Positions 48,241 to 59,984 of a stretch of DNA of 64,000 nucleotides are shown piece after piece. How positions within the stretch are numbered: the first letter of the stretch is position 1; the number at the start of each line of letters is the position of its first letter. Source of the stretch: Saturnia japonica (Eukaryota; Arthropoda; Insecta; Lepidoptera; Saturniidae); contig CM065322.1 of NCBI GenBank assembly GCA_033032175.1, positions 9,424,001-9,488,000 of the forward strand, in the 5' to 3' direction. The position numbers and the translations under genes were made by a program. The notes below the pieces were generated by a model. That model did not search any database. It was not told the DNA's origin and was given only the letters and a program-made list of their open reading frames with translations.

Positions 48241-49699
48241 TTCCTCGATCAGCTGGTGTATCCAGTAATCAAGCGAGGTGATAGTGTATCTGTACTCGAC
48301 TGAGTCCCGACTACCATGGACGTTAAACCTGTTTTTCGTGTTTCGAAATCAGCCAGCGTATGCCGAGAGGCTTGAAGAACGACGACAGCGATGACCGTCG
48401 ATGAATATTATCGATATCTCGATGGTCGATGTTCTTTTGAAGATTGTATTGTGCGTACGGTTGGTATCACCAGGTACAGTGCCAAGACTTTACCCTGCTG
48501 ATATTTAAAACACTTAAAACTTTTACGTTTCTGGGTATAGGTACAGGATTTCAAGAAAATGCATTTAAAAATCTTATCTCCTTATTGGTTGAAAATATCA
48601 TTTCCGTACGTACTTATTTAAAAAATACTTATCCCGGTTATTTTGCGACACAAAGTTCTGGAAAATAATAAATCTTGAATTTTATTAACTACAGAGATTC
48701 TCATAGCTCTAACGTCTAAAACTCATTAAATCCATGTTTCTCATGCTTTACATTATATTTAAAATTTTAATTAGCAGGTTCCTCAGTATAACACAAAGGT
48801 CAATTCTCAATATTATTATGTCGAGAAGATTGCAATAAATAAGTAACAATAAGCACAAATCTGCTAATTAAGCTCCGCAATACTTTCCTCATTAAAATAA
48901 TCTTACAATAGCTTCGTGCATTTCGCATTGTTGTAAGTTCTCCGGTATGGAACAAATAATTGGATCGCCTTTGTTAGCCTTACATAGCACTTGGTACATA
49001 TACGAATATTATACTTCTCTGTTATTTCTGTGGTAATACGTGTTTTGAAATATTATTTTCAGGTGATAACGTATCGGATGTTTTCTTCCTGTCATTGTTA
49101 TTTCGCCTGTTTATATCTCGATTTCTGAAGGTGTAATTTGATTTACAAATCCAACAGTGCTTTATATAAATATGTACGATATTAATTTATTTGTAGAGTT
49201 ACATACTCACAAATTTTGAAATATCAATTTATTTATTAATTTTAATTTTATAACAGAAACAGATAAAGTCCTGTAAAGTTTCTATAGTGCATTTACGTTC
49301 ATGTTAAAAAAAAAACGACATTATACATTAGATATTTTGTGAGACATTACACATAAAACATGCCGTAAAGTTGCAAATTATTTAGTTAAAAACAATGAAT
49401 TTGTAATATTTTATCGTGTACAAGTTTTATTATTGTGAATGACAAAATAAAGTTTTAACTTTTTATTATGGGAATATGTTACAATTTTGCAACGCTGTGA
49501 ATATTTTTCAATCTGCGTGTATTATTAAGAGAATAATAGTAGATACATTAATTCTGAAATCACAATTTACGTAATTTAATTATAATGGTAGTAGTGTAAA
49601 TGTCAATTAATTATATTGATAACATTGATTTGTTATCTTTGTAAAACACTTTTCTATTAATTGTTAGCTTATTTATTTACTTTTAACTATTATTTATAT

Positions 49700-49869
49700 T
49701 TTACATGTTTATGTTTAATTTATTTTATTTAGCGTTTGAGATACAGGCTCGGCCTAGTTCAGGCGCTAGGTTTCATTAATTGAGAATAAAACTATTGTAT
49801 TTCCTAGAAATAAGCCTCATATTTTTGTATCTTGTTATGGTCAAATAAAGTTATTATTATTATTATTAA
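49700..49869 (+). repeat. LINE 3' end with (TTA)n tail
   Basis: GAGATACAGGCTCGGCCTAG-TTCAGG, then TTGTATCTTGTTATGGTCAAATAAAG followed by about six ATT units. A 3' UTR ending in AATAAAG plus a trinucleotide repeat is typical of several insect LINE tails. No ORF remains. Confidence 0.45.
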
Positions 49870-49899
49870 TATTTGAAATTAATTAGTACCTACAAGATG

Positions 49900-52700
49900 A
49901 CTCGTGTGAATATTTCGCACATTATAGAATGTAAGTAAACAACAATTATTATGTTAGTTAAACAGATTGTAAATAAATGGCGACTCCTACATGTTAGTTG
50001 AGTATATTTTCATTAGGAATGTCTAATGAGTAGATCAACATTTTCTGACAAAACCAATAATTTTATACTATTAGCGGAGAACATAATATTAAATTTGATG
50101 AAAAATTAAGGGAGAATTAAAAAACACGTTTGAGAAATAACATATAGAGTTTTCTTTGTTCAAATAATATGATAACTAAAATTTTTAGCTTCAAATTGAG
50201 TAACAAAAGGTTAAAAACTTTGTTCTGAATGTGTTTTAACTCAAAGAAATGTTTGATTAACTGAAGGTGCTTGGAAAGTAAAAAAAGTATGATAAAGGGG
50301 TAGGTAACTTTTATCGATCGTAATATAACATTTTAAATTCACCTGCGAAAATACTAAATGTAATTTTTTTTTAAATAGTTCTTTAAGATAATACAAATAA
50401 TTAGATTTGTTTGTTTGAGTCGTATGTGGATACTATAAGCCAGGACAGTGAAAAAAAGAACCGCAATCTGCATTCAACCTATGCCTATAAGTTTGTCTGT
50501 TAAAATATACCTTCAGAAAAGTAATTGTCACATCTATGTATTTAATTACAGAATAAAAAAATGTATTAATAGCATATATACTCGCATTATAGTTTACCTT
50601 GACACATCATATATAGAGACGTAATTCTTAGTACTAATGGAACAATAGATATATGTGATTGAAGACAATATACGTTTTTGTTATAAACTTTGCGTATGTT
50701 CTTGTCGCAAACTGCGAGAGGTGTCGATTATAATTTTTAACAAGACACGTTGAATGATAATATGTTATTTTTGTTTAAATACGTCACTGAAAAGAGTTAT
50801 AATACAGTTACTTGAACATTGGACAATAAAGTTATGCAAAATTTTTAGTCCAGTGCTTAAAAGGTTTACAAGAATCCGGGGTAAAAATTTATTTTAACAT
50901 TTTACGAAGTTTGGTAGCTCGTATATATATTTTTCAATGAGTAACATCGGCTGTTCGTACTAATTGATTATCTTGTTATACGAAAAACAGTTTAAATCAA
51001 CTAACGTGATAGTGGATAGATAAATTAAGACTGTTCATTAGTTGTTGCGGAAAAATTAATATTACTAGATACTTTCAATATGACATTTTTTTAATGATTA
51101 GTTACAAAAATATCAGATAATGCAAATATAATTCGTTCCTCTGTTGGTCATAACCTTTTTCATTTCGACAAGATTGTGACATTTATCAGCCAAGTCTCTA
51201 GTGAAATCAGAGTATATAACAAAATAAACATTGTTAACGTATAAAATTAAGTTTTAGTACAAATATACATATATTATTTAAGTACAACAAGTAATATATA
51301 TTTAGGTATGGAATGCTAGATCGACTTACATCACTCAAGTATTCCAAGCCAATCGCTGATCCCGCTCTTGAGTCCATAAATGCAAATACAGTTTAGTCGA
51401 ACTTGAAATGGATGTTCGATTATTTATGAAAACATTCAATCTCACAATTTTCCTTTCAAAGCAAAAGTAATACTAACCTGAATATGTTCAAGAAAATGAT
51501 AAAACATTTCTTCGTAACTCTTTCTTTATTAATATACCAAACGCAAAATAAATATCAGGTTAAATTGCTATGTTTCATGATATTTTTATATAAATGAACA
51601 GCGGATTTTAATTTTGTACAGACAGGGAAGTTTCTTAGTAATCGCTTACCTAAGCAGAACATAACTAAGTTGCAAAAAATTTCAATGATTAAAGTGGCTA
51701 ATTATTTGAAGCTAGTCATAAAAGATGCCACTCCTGAGTATTGGGTTGGATTGGAACGGCTCGTGTGCCGGTGTGTGTTGCCTACTACATCATTTGAACG
51801 GCAACACTGCTGCCTTGTGGTAGAAATTGGTCTGTCAGTGATGCTCTCACTGTCGAACCTTGCACCATCATTGCTACTCTTCAACACGGATGTGTTTCGG
51901 TAGCTACACGAGAGTCAGTATCTTTTCTACGTTTTGCGCTTTTGTGTTTTCTACTATATAGATAAAGGATATAATTATTATGGATGTTACGGATATGAGA
52001 TTTTGGATCTGGATATTTATATGGATATCTTAGGAGTATTTAATCGGTTTAATCGGTAGTCAAACGATGACTAATAGGATAGTTACAAAAACCACAGCTG
52101 GTTATGTCTATTTTGTTTTGTATTAAACACCACAAAAAAAAATCAACAACAAATCAATTTGAACAACCAATTGTGAAAATGATTATTACACCACAATAAC
52201 TTATTCGCATTAACGTGACTCGTACATATTCGGTGAAACTTCAAGAGATATAGCGGAGGCTTCTCGCGGGTCAAGTAAGCTGGCGGGTTGTTCTTCAAAG
52301 GACCGTAAAAACTGTTTCCGTCGAAATAATTAAATATACAAAAAAATTCTGATACTTGCGATTAATTTTTTAGTTCTGTTTGACTTTGTTTTTTAAGTTG
52401 TAAAGTTTAAAAAGTTGTATTTTTAATTTATTTATTGTGCAAAGTTTCAAAAACAACACCAAACGTCATTATACTCCGTATTCCGGTGTCGACTCTTTAC
52501 GAAACAAATGTATACAAAATGTATAATTTCAATTTTAAAATTCTAGAAGTATCAAAATATTAATTTCATATAAATTTTACTTCGTTTCAAAATAAAATCT
52601 CTATAAGTACTTAATAATTGCAAGGCTAAACATAAAGTCCAAATTTTGTTACAAAAAAAACGTCATTAGTCGTAACACTTTTTGATTTAAATTTTTACTA
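49900..52700. other. No gene recognised
   Basis: About 2.8 kb, AT-rich. The ORF pair at 51670-51903 and 51702-51887 covers a slightly GC-richer segment without known motif. Confidence 0.4.
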
Positions 52701-52733
52701 ATCTATTTAATTCTGAACGCAACTTTAATATAT

Positions 52734-52755
52734 GCCCCCGAAAGCGCGGGGGGGC
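52734..52755. other. GC-rich hairpin followed by T run
   Basis: GCCCCCGAAAGCGCGGGGGG and following C, then TTTT: a six-pair GC stem in very AT-rich DNA. Looks like a terminator-type hairpin but has no neighbouring gene to terminate. Possibly a transposon subterminal structure or chance. Confidence 0.4.
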
Positions 52756-53407
52756 TTTTATTCTACAACTAGATTTCGGCGAAGAAACACGTGTGCAAAT
52801 GAGAACTGTAAGTAAACTTTCATAGTTCTTCAAAATTTAGCATCAAAATTGTCATTTGCATTTCAGCTTAAATTCATTAAATGTGCGTATTTAATATTTT
52901 AATTTATATTTCATTTAATAACGAATACGAAATCATTTAATTTAGTAAAATCATTACCGAGGTTTTATGTTCACAGACAAGTTCATACAGGTTTTATTCT
53001 CAGTTCGTAATTATATGTAACATCATTGTTAGCAACATGGTCGTTGCGACGAATGAAATAAGTTTCACTTAATGACAGTGATGTTGACTATAATGATGAG
53101 TTAATACGAATAATGATTTTTGATAGTAGATAAGTATTATATGTTTGTTTTTGAAATATAAACATCTCGTATAGTTAAGTAGGTACTAGCATCCATCAAC
53201 ATACACATGACGTAATGGAGCATGCGCCTTATTACATTTTTTGTCAACCGTATATCTCGAGAATTACATTTTTTTTAAATATCTCATCTAGTTGGCAGCT
53301 GCTTTGCACCCTACATAGTATTGAAAATCGTGCTAAGTTTAGGTCCATAGGATTTTACTTATAATAATGCGAGTTAAAATAGTTTTTTTTTATCTGTAGA
53401 ATGAAAA

Positions 53408-55579
53408 ATGCCACAAACTAAAGCACAGCGATTAGAAAAACAACGTTTGTGTAAAAGAAAACGTTATAACGAAATAAAAAATGACCCGGAACTGCTTGAA
53501 CTTGAGAAAGAAAAGCGAAGGAAGCAATATCTGAAAAGAAAAGAAGATAAGAAGATTGGCCAGATAAAAGACAAAACCCCTCGATCTCAAAGAGAACAAA
53601 GAAAAAGATGGAAGGAAAATTCTAAAAATTATAGACAGAGAGTAAAACAAGCTCTGAATAATAAAATTACATTTAAACCTATTAATGTAGAAACAATACC
53701 GGTCACAATTAACGAAACTGATACTAACCTACAAAAGGATCCTTTGCAACACGACCGTCAGTGTCCATCTGTTAAAGGTGCACTAAAAAATCTTAAGTAC
53801 AAAGAAATGAAGAAAAGGAAGATACTAATGTCTACAATAAACACATTAAAAAAGAAAAACGAATCCCAACGTAAAACTATAACAAATCTAAAGAAAAAGC
53901 TTGAACTTGTTAAATTGAAATTACCAAATGAAAACACACTGATAAATCAAATAATCACCAATAAAGCAAATAAAGATCCAAGTGATTTACCTAAATATAC
54001 ATACTTTAAAGACCGCCAATCTAAAATAATTAAATTAATTATTTCATTTTATTGTGACGACGCCAATAGTACTGTTGCTGCAGGCAAAAAAGAATTTATA
54101 ACTAGGAATAAGAAAAGAGTCCAGAAAAGATATCTTACCGCTCCATTGATTGATTTGTATAAAAAATTTAAAAAAGAAACAAACATTAATATCCATTATT
54201 CATTTTTTTGTAAAAATAGACCTTTCTGGGTGCAGCACCCTAAACCAGCTAATAGAGAAAAATGTATGTGTGCTACTCATGTGAATATGGAGTTGTTGGT
54301 GAAAGCCTTGAATAAGACATCTATACTAAATGAAAAGAAACCAGAAGACATATTAGCTACATTGTGCTGCGATTCATTTAACACTGACTGTTTGCGAAGA
54401 ATATGCAACTTATGTGCACCACAACATCTTGCGTACAAAGAATTGAATAACGATATTGATATAATATTTTTTGAATGGAGAAGAGTTAATAAAGAAGTAG
54501 TTTTAGAAAACGGAACAAAGAAAAGGCAAATTTTAACAGTAAAACAAAAAATAGTAATGAAACCCTTAGAAGCCATTTCAAAATTAGAAGCAGAACTGCC
54601 AAATTACTTGGATCATATCTACAAAATCGTAAATCAATACAAAGTTATAAAAACACTTAAAAATAATTTGAATTTTCAAGAAGCTCTCGTACACGTCGAT
54701 TTCTCTGAAAATTATAATTTAAAGTATGCCCAAGAAGTTCAATCTTTCCATTTCGGAGGAAGTCGACAACAAGTGTCGCTGCATACAGTTGTGATATACA
54801 CGCATAGTTTTATAACTGGACAAGTATGCCCTACATCTATGTGTACTCTCAGTTCTAGCCTTCGACACGACGCTGCATCAATCTGGGCTCATTTACTGCC
54901 TGTTCTTGATGAAGTCATAAAACAGAATCCATTCGTAGATACAGTTCATTTTTTATCTGATTCTCCGTCATCACAATATCGCAATAAATACATGTTCTAT
55001 ATTATAAGTCAATTAACATCCCACCATTCTAATATAACCAGAATTACGTGGAACTATTCCGAAGCTGGGCATGGAAAGGGTGCTCCTGATGGCGTTGGTG
55101 CTACAGTAAAAAGAACAGCTGACCAGATGGTCCATTTTGGTTCGGACCTTGGTAATTTCGATAAGTTTTACGAAATCATGAGTTCAAGGTTGGAGAATAT
55201 TATAATTAAAAGAGTTACAGAAGAAGATATAATGCAGAGGGAAAGATTGATTCCTGAGCAGTTGAAACCATTTAGAGGCACCCTTTCTGTGCACCAGGTA
55301 CTTTGGGATAGGCTTAAACCTAGAATGACTATAAGAAAAATGAGTTGTTTTCTATGTGATGTTGACGAAATATGCGCACATGGTAAGCATTTGGGGTATA
55401 TCAATAATATACCTGTGAATCAAAACGATAATGTCGATATTAATTACGTAGTTCCCCTGGCAAATACTAAGCCCAAATCTACAAAACAAAACAAAATCAA
55501 GATTATTTCTAATATTCTAATTGATGTCACTAATACAACTCATTTGACTAATCACATGTCTACCGGTAATGGCATTTAA
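53408..55579 (+). CDS. Transposase-like protein with DDE-type acidic triad
   Basis: Single open frame of 723 residues, by far the longest here. Residues 1-80 are highly basic (KRKRY, EKRRKQYLKRKED) and 120-170 are Lys-rich and probably coiled. Cys/His clusters at C286-x-C288-x2-H291, C320/C321, C328, C333-x2-C336 suggest zinc binding; another lies at C647-x2-C650-x5-C656-x-H658. The most conserved-looking blocks are HVDFSEN (D431), SLRHDAA, LSDSPSSQYRN (D518) and SEAGHGKGAPDGVGATVKR (E552). D518 and E552 are 33 residues apart, as in DDE transposases with an RNase H fold. From memory, similar unnamed proteins recur in many copies in aphids, beetles, moths and cnidarians; that is recall, not a search. 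Inferred role: DNA transposase or a gene derived from one. An upstream 6-codon ATG frame (53401-53421) overlaps the start, and TTTATCTGTAG before it could be a splice acceptor. No inverted repeats were seen. There are no stops or frameshifts, so selection or recent insertion is implied. Confidence 0.7.
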   Translation: MPQTKAQRLEKQRLCKRKRYNEIKNDPELLELEKEKRRKQYLKRKEDKKIGQIKDKTPRSQREQRKRWKENSKNYRQRVKQALNNKITFKPINVETIPVTINETDTNLQKDPLQHDRQCPSVKGALKNLKYKEMKKRKILMSTINTLKKKNESQRKTITNLKKKLELVKLKLPNENTLINQIITNKANKDPSDLPKYTYFKDRQSKIIKLIISFYCDDANSTVAAGKKEFITRNKKRVQKRYLTAPLIDLYKKFKKETNINIHYSFFCKNRPFWVQHPKPANREKCMCATHVNMELLVKALNKTSILNEKKPEDILATLCCDSFNTDCLRRICNLCAPQHLAYKELNNDIDIIFFEWRRVNKEVVLENGTKKRQILTVKQKIVMKPLEAISKLEAELPNYLDHIYKIVNQYKVIKTLKNNLNFQEALVHVDFSENYNLKYAQEVQSFHFGGSRQQVSLHTVVIYTHSFITGQVCPTSMCTLSSSLRHDAASIWAHLLPVLDEVIKQNPFVDTVHFLSDSPSSQYRNKYMFYIISQLTSHHSNITRITWNYSEAGHGKGAPDGVGATVKRTADQMVHFGSDLGNFDKFYEIMSSRLENIIIKRVTEEDIMQRERLIPEQLKPFRGTLSVHQVLWDRLKPRMTIRKMSCFLCDVDEICAHGKHLGYINNIPVNQNDNVDINYVVPLANTKPKSTKQNKIKIISNILIDVTNTTHLTNHMSTGNGI

Positions 55580-57250
55580 TAAACTGTACTATTTTCAGTA
55601 AAGCAAAATACTGTCCAATAATGTGATGATTCCGCATTTGCGAAACTTGGAACTTTTGGGCATCATTTTATTTTTAAGAATTTTTGTGGATAAATTTGTG
55701 AGAATTGCTCGTCTTTTTAAACTTATAACTTTGAGGATTTAAGAGACTATTGCGATTATTGTTGATTAGAATTATTACAGGTCGCACTATTTTATTAATA
55801 TGGTTGTATTATAACCTATATGGTTATTTTTCTGTTTGTACTTTATACTTTTTAGTAGTAGATTTAGATATTTTTTATGCTTAGTTATTAGACTGGATTT
55901 TTACTGTGATTTTTTGATTTCCAAAGAATTATATTATACTAACATGATTAAGTTATCTAAGTTTGCGTTAACTACGTGAAATGCTTAGTTTTTCAATTAT
56001 TTTGAATTGCTTGTTATTACTATTAAGTTTGCTAAATATACGATGTTTAATTTTCTAAATAACTTTTGTTTTACATAAATAAATGATCAAATTTATCCAT
56101 TTAAATCATTCTGTGCAACATACTGTCATTATGTTCTAAACTATAATCATTGTTAGTATGTGGTTATCATTAGCCTCAACATATTTAATTTATTTTTTCC
56201 GAATAACTCCTAAATTATTGAAAATATAATAGTGTCTTTCGTATCAAATACTATGTTAGTATGCATAGATTGCATTTATCTTATCAATAGCGGTTAGCAC
56301 TAAGGTTTTTCAAAAAATTGAAAAACTTGACGAAAATAATAAATTTCGAAGAATTACCCTGGCACAAACTGAGTTCGGGTTCTACTAAAGTCCGATGTAA
56401 TTTATAATTAATGAGTTAACCAAAGTAGCCTCTATTACGTGTCATTAGAGTTAGACCGGTTGAACGAAAACCTTGTATGTATTTGCATTTTACTTATAAA
56501 TTAATGGTAGGAAATTTATCACATTTCAATTTTATGCGAACTTTATTATCTTACGTAACCAATATGTAGGCACTTTTCCTTTTATATTAACATATTTATT
56601 AATTACCGTAAAAGTGGCGTCTCTTATATTGCAATATGTTATTAGTTGTAAAATTTAAAACATATTTATATAACATTTCAAATTTACTTAGCATATTATT
56701 TTATATTGTCGTGACAATGTAGATATACCCAGCCAATAAATATGTTTCCCACAATATATACGCTTAAGTAATTATAACATTTTACTAATAATTTAAAAGT
56801 AATGAAAATTATACAATACGGTATTTAGAAATTGATAATTATCTTCAAACAATAAAATCGCTAATAGGCAATAGGCATGTTTATTACAGGAATAAAAATT
56901 GTTTTATCTTTTAGCGGTGTAGTTTTGTCTGCTAGATTTATCAATCGAATACGTCGTGCAATCGTTATGAATCGACAACTAATGTTCCTATCAAACTCTT
57001 ACATTTAAAATTTTATCATAATTATATCATGTAATTGAATCTATAAAAGACATGTTTTGACTATGAACGTTTATATAAACCATGTTGTGTTGTATTGTAT
57101 TGTGTTGTTTTGTATACTTTTTAACAGTTATTGTAAAGGGCAACACTGTGGGTAAGCTTACTTTAATATACTGAAACAAAATTATATGTCAATCAGGCTT
57201 ATTGTAAACTTTTTAAATTATTTACATCTCGTGGGCGCCTCTCCTGACCA
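55580..57250. other. AT-rich 3' flank, nothing recognised
   Basis: About 1.7 kb with stops throughout. AATAAA overlaps the stop of the preceding ORF at 55578-55583, and further AATAAA-like sites are common. No inverted match to the 52.7-53.4 kb flank was found by eye. Confidence 0.4.
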
Positions 57251-57268
57251 ACTAGAGAAAGAATTTCA

Positions 57269-58876
57269 GTGATAGAGAGATTTTCGTTTCTCTCCAATGT
57301 TAATTTTTTTTATAGTATTAGAATCTCTATGAAGATTACCTGCGGAATCACCATCGCCTCATTTATTAAAGCAGTGCTCGCACTTGTGTGTTCTGAGCCG
57401 AAGAGTATGATAGATAACACATACTGGCTTAAGAGTGTTTCCAATGTAATCCTTTGGAATAGTAAACTTTTATAACTGGCTTCGGTTATACTGATCCTTT
57501 TCCGGTTTTCCGGTTATGAATTGCTATAGACCACAGTGACTATATCTGGTAGGCGAGATATGTGTATGATCCTTCCTACCATAAAAAATACAATTCGAAA
57601 GCCTGATGTCTTTTCGTAACCAGTAAACACCGTAAAGAACACCGCATAATGACAATTATCATATCAGTCCTTTTAATAAAAATATAACTAAAAAAGCTAT
57701 ATTTTTGTTCAATTCATAACTGATTATGTTATTAGAGCAACGTGTAAAATCAAGGAATAGAATTTTTATAATTAAAGCTGCACTCAAGGGACATGAGCGT
57801 AAGTCGATTATATATGTCCGGTCACGAGTCGGATAAACATTCACACCGGGAAATAAGCGATTTACTATTGCACTTGCCAAATAAGTACGTAACAGGTTAT
57901 GTTTAAGTCTATACTTCGCCTACGTCTCAGGCTAGACTGGATTGAGTGCTGCTTCGAGTCAGTTAAGACGTAATATCCTGCCAATATTAAATTATGGGAA
58001 ACTAGTGGTGCCGCCTGCAAACTTGTGGGGTTTATTGATTTATTAATATTTACTTATTGTGTCACTTCGTTTACAGTCACTTGTCCTTGGTGCTTTAGTC
58101 ACGCCAGTACTTTCACTGTTCAAATATCCTAGGATACCGGGATATTTCGAAATAAAATGTCCAGTGTTTGTCACGCAAAACATGTTCCGTTTGCTCCCAA
58201 TAATTTGTTATCGAATTATTTTAAACATAGAAGTTTTAGAATTTAAAGTTATGATTAATTTTAGACTGACTACTTTATTAAGATTTGTAACACCAAAATA
58301 TTAAGATATACATTAATTCATTTCAACCAAACGTGGTGCAATGCCTTTAATCAGTCCAAACTTTTAGTTGTTGCTTGTTACTAAGGCGTATTCTAATGCC
58401 CATTTGGCTGGTTAATCTAAGTATTTTGAAAATCTATCGCCAAGTATCTGTCGGTGCGTTCCGAAATCTGCATATGAGTGCATTGAAGAATTTTGTACTA
58501 CGTACTTATAGAGTAGATATTATGAAAAAAATTGTGTTCCACTTGATACCGCTGGGCGCGGGGCACGCGGGTTTTAATACATTGAATTTACTGACGAAAT
58601 GTCAGTCCTTGACTTTTACTTGTGTTTCTCGAGTTGTTTAAGTGCACACAAAGGCATATTTATGAAGTGAAATTTAGCAGTCAAATGTGTAATCGCAAAA
58701 GTGCCCGGCAAAGCCTGATTGCGAATATATGCACTCGAACGCTCCTTCAAACAATGTGTTTGAGGCGTAGTCTCCAGTACGTAGTAGGCAATATCTCAAT
58801 GTATGAGAGCCAGATTAATATCTCCTTTTCTTCTTATATAGGCAATGTGTGTTTACTGACTGCCAATGTCACGTGA
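57269..58876 (+). other. Cluster of weak ORFs, possible decayed coding DNA
   Basis: Four plus-strand frames (57269-57475, 58059-58304, 58375-58641, 58622-58876) in DNA that is GC-richer than its surroundings. From the ATG at 57329 the first reads MKITCGITIASFIKAVLALV, which resembles a signal peptide. The second follows an acceptor-like TTTACAG (58076). No family was recognised and the frames do not join convincingly. Confidence 0.25.
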
Positions 58877-58939
58877 ATTAAATTTTTTTTTGTAATCTTG
58901 TAAGCTCTGGCAAAATGGTGATTCCGTTGTTAAAACTGT

Positions 58940-59118
58940 CCGGGGTGTTTTTATGGTTGCTGAGACTGAGAAAAAATATTTTTGGATCCGATCGTTACCA
59001 AACTTTATCACCCACTGGGCTAATATGAAGATCGTGTGAAAATTTCATCAAAATCGTTCAAACCGCTTCAGCGTAGCCGTGGAACATACATACAAACATC
59101 CATTTATATATATAGATT
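58940..59118 (+). repeat. Retroposon 3' tail
   Basis: CGTTACCAAACTTTATCACC, AATTTCATCAAAATCGTTCA, GCGTAGCCGTGGAACATACA, (ACAAACATC) and TTTATATATATAGATTTC: a LINE-type terminal sequence common in moth genomes. No ORF. Confidence 0.45.
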
Positions 59119-59119
59119 T

Positions 59120-59910
59120 CACTTGAGGACAATAACCAAACTGCATCACTTAAAATGCCGCCAAATAAATTATAAGTATATCAATTAAAATTAAAACCAC
59201 CGCATTACAGGTCCCGCAAAAAACACAGATTCGTTTCTTAGAGTATTTAAGTGTGCTACCATTTTCAACTACATCATCACTTAATAGCAGATTAGATTCT
59301 AGTTAAATACTAACCTACACAGAAAAAAAAAATAGATTCTATTAATTTTCTTAGATTTAAAAATGCATAGTTGGATTTTGGAAACCAAAGTTAACAATGG
59401 ATTCAGTTTAGAAAATGCAGTTAACACAATGTTAATCTCTAGTTAATTAAGCAATAAGTAAATCCTAGTAAAGCAATAAGTAAAATCATATAGTGTAAAC
59501 ATTTGCTACTATTGACATATTAAACTAACTGATACATTTCGATTTTCCGTGTCAAATAGAGAATTCACGGTTCGTTATCGACTACATACATTCAACTGAC
59601 TATTTACAAATGTCTCTATTGACTTCCAATATTTCAATGGCAGAATTTTTATTTAATAGGGAGCACTGCAATTTCGTTATTGACTTTGCAGAGCCCTCCT
59701 ATTCACTCTTCTCTTGGTGAGCTCTACATCGTACAATTAAACATAATGTATGTTATACGGTTTCTTGATTAAAAAGTCATGAGACAATAAACAATAAAAA
59801 TCTTTCCTCTTTTTTAGTTATTAAACATAAATTAATGTTCGGTTTCCGCTGGTGCTTCAATCGCCTTCGAAAACCAATCATTAATCTAGGGTGTTAAACT
59901 ACAATGTTTT
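59120..59910. other. No gene recognised
   Basis: AT-rich with short internal similarities (for example CAGTTTAGAAAATGCAGTTAAC) but no identifiable element. Confidence 0.35.
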
Positions 59911-59914
59911 TTTT

Positions 59915-59980
59915 AACTGACTACTCGTTATCCTGTCTAAAAACAGAGCCGCTGATGGCTTTTACAGAGCTACTACAATG
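59915..59980 (-). repeat. Retroposon 3' end (family E), short minus copy
   Basis: TTTTTTTTAACTGACTACTCG-TTATCCTG, AACAGAGCCGCTGATGGCTT and TTACAGAGCT. The most degraded of the seven family E ends. Confidence 0.5.
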
Positions 59981-59984
59981 TTAC

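Noticed and set aside
52734..52760. Bacterial rho-independent terminator
   Set aside because: Form fits, but all other signals are eukaryotic and no gene ends there.
54277..54576. Antisense ORFs within the 723-residue gene (also 53432-53650 and 55168-55404)
   Set aside because: Shadows of a clear coding frame.
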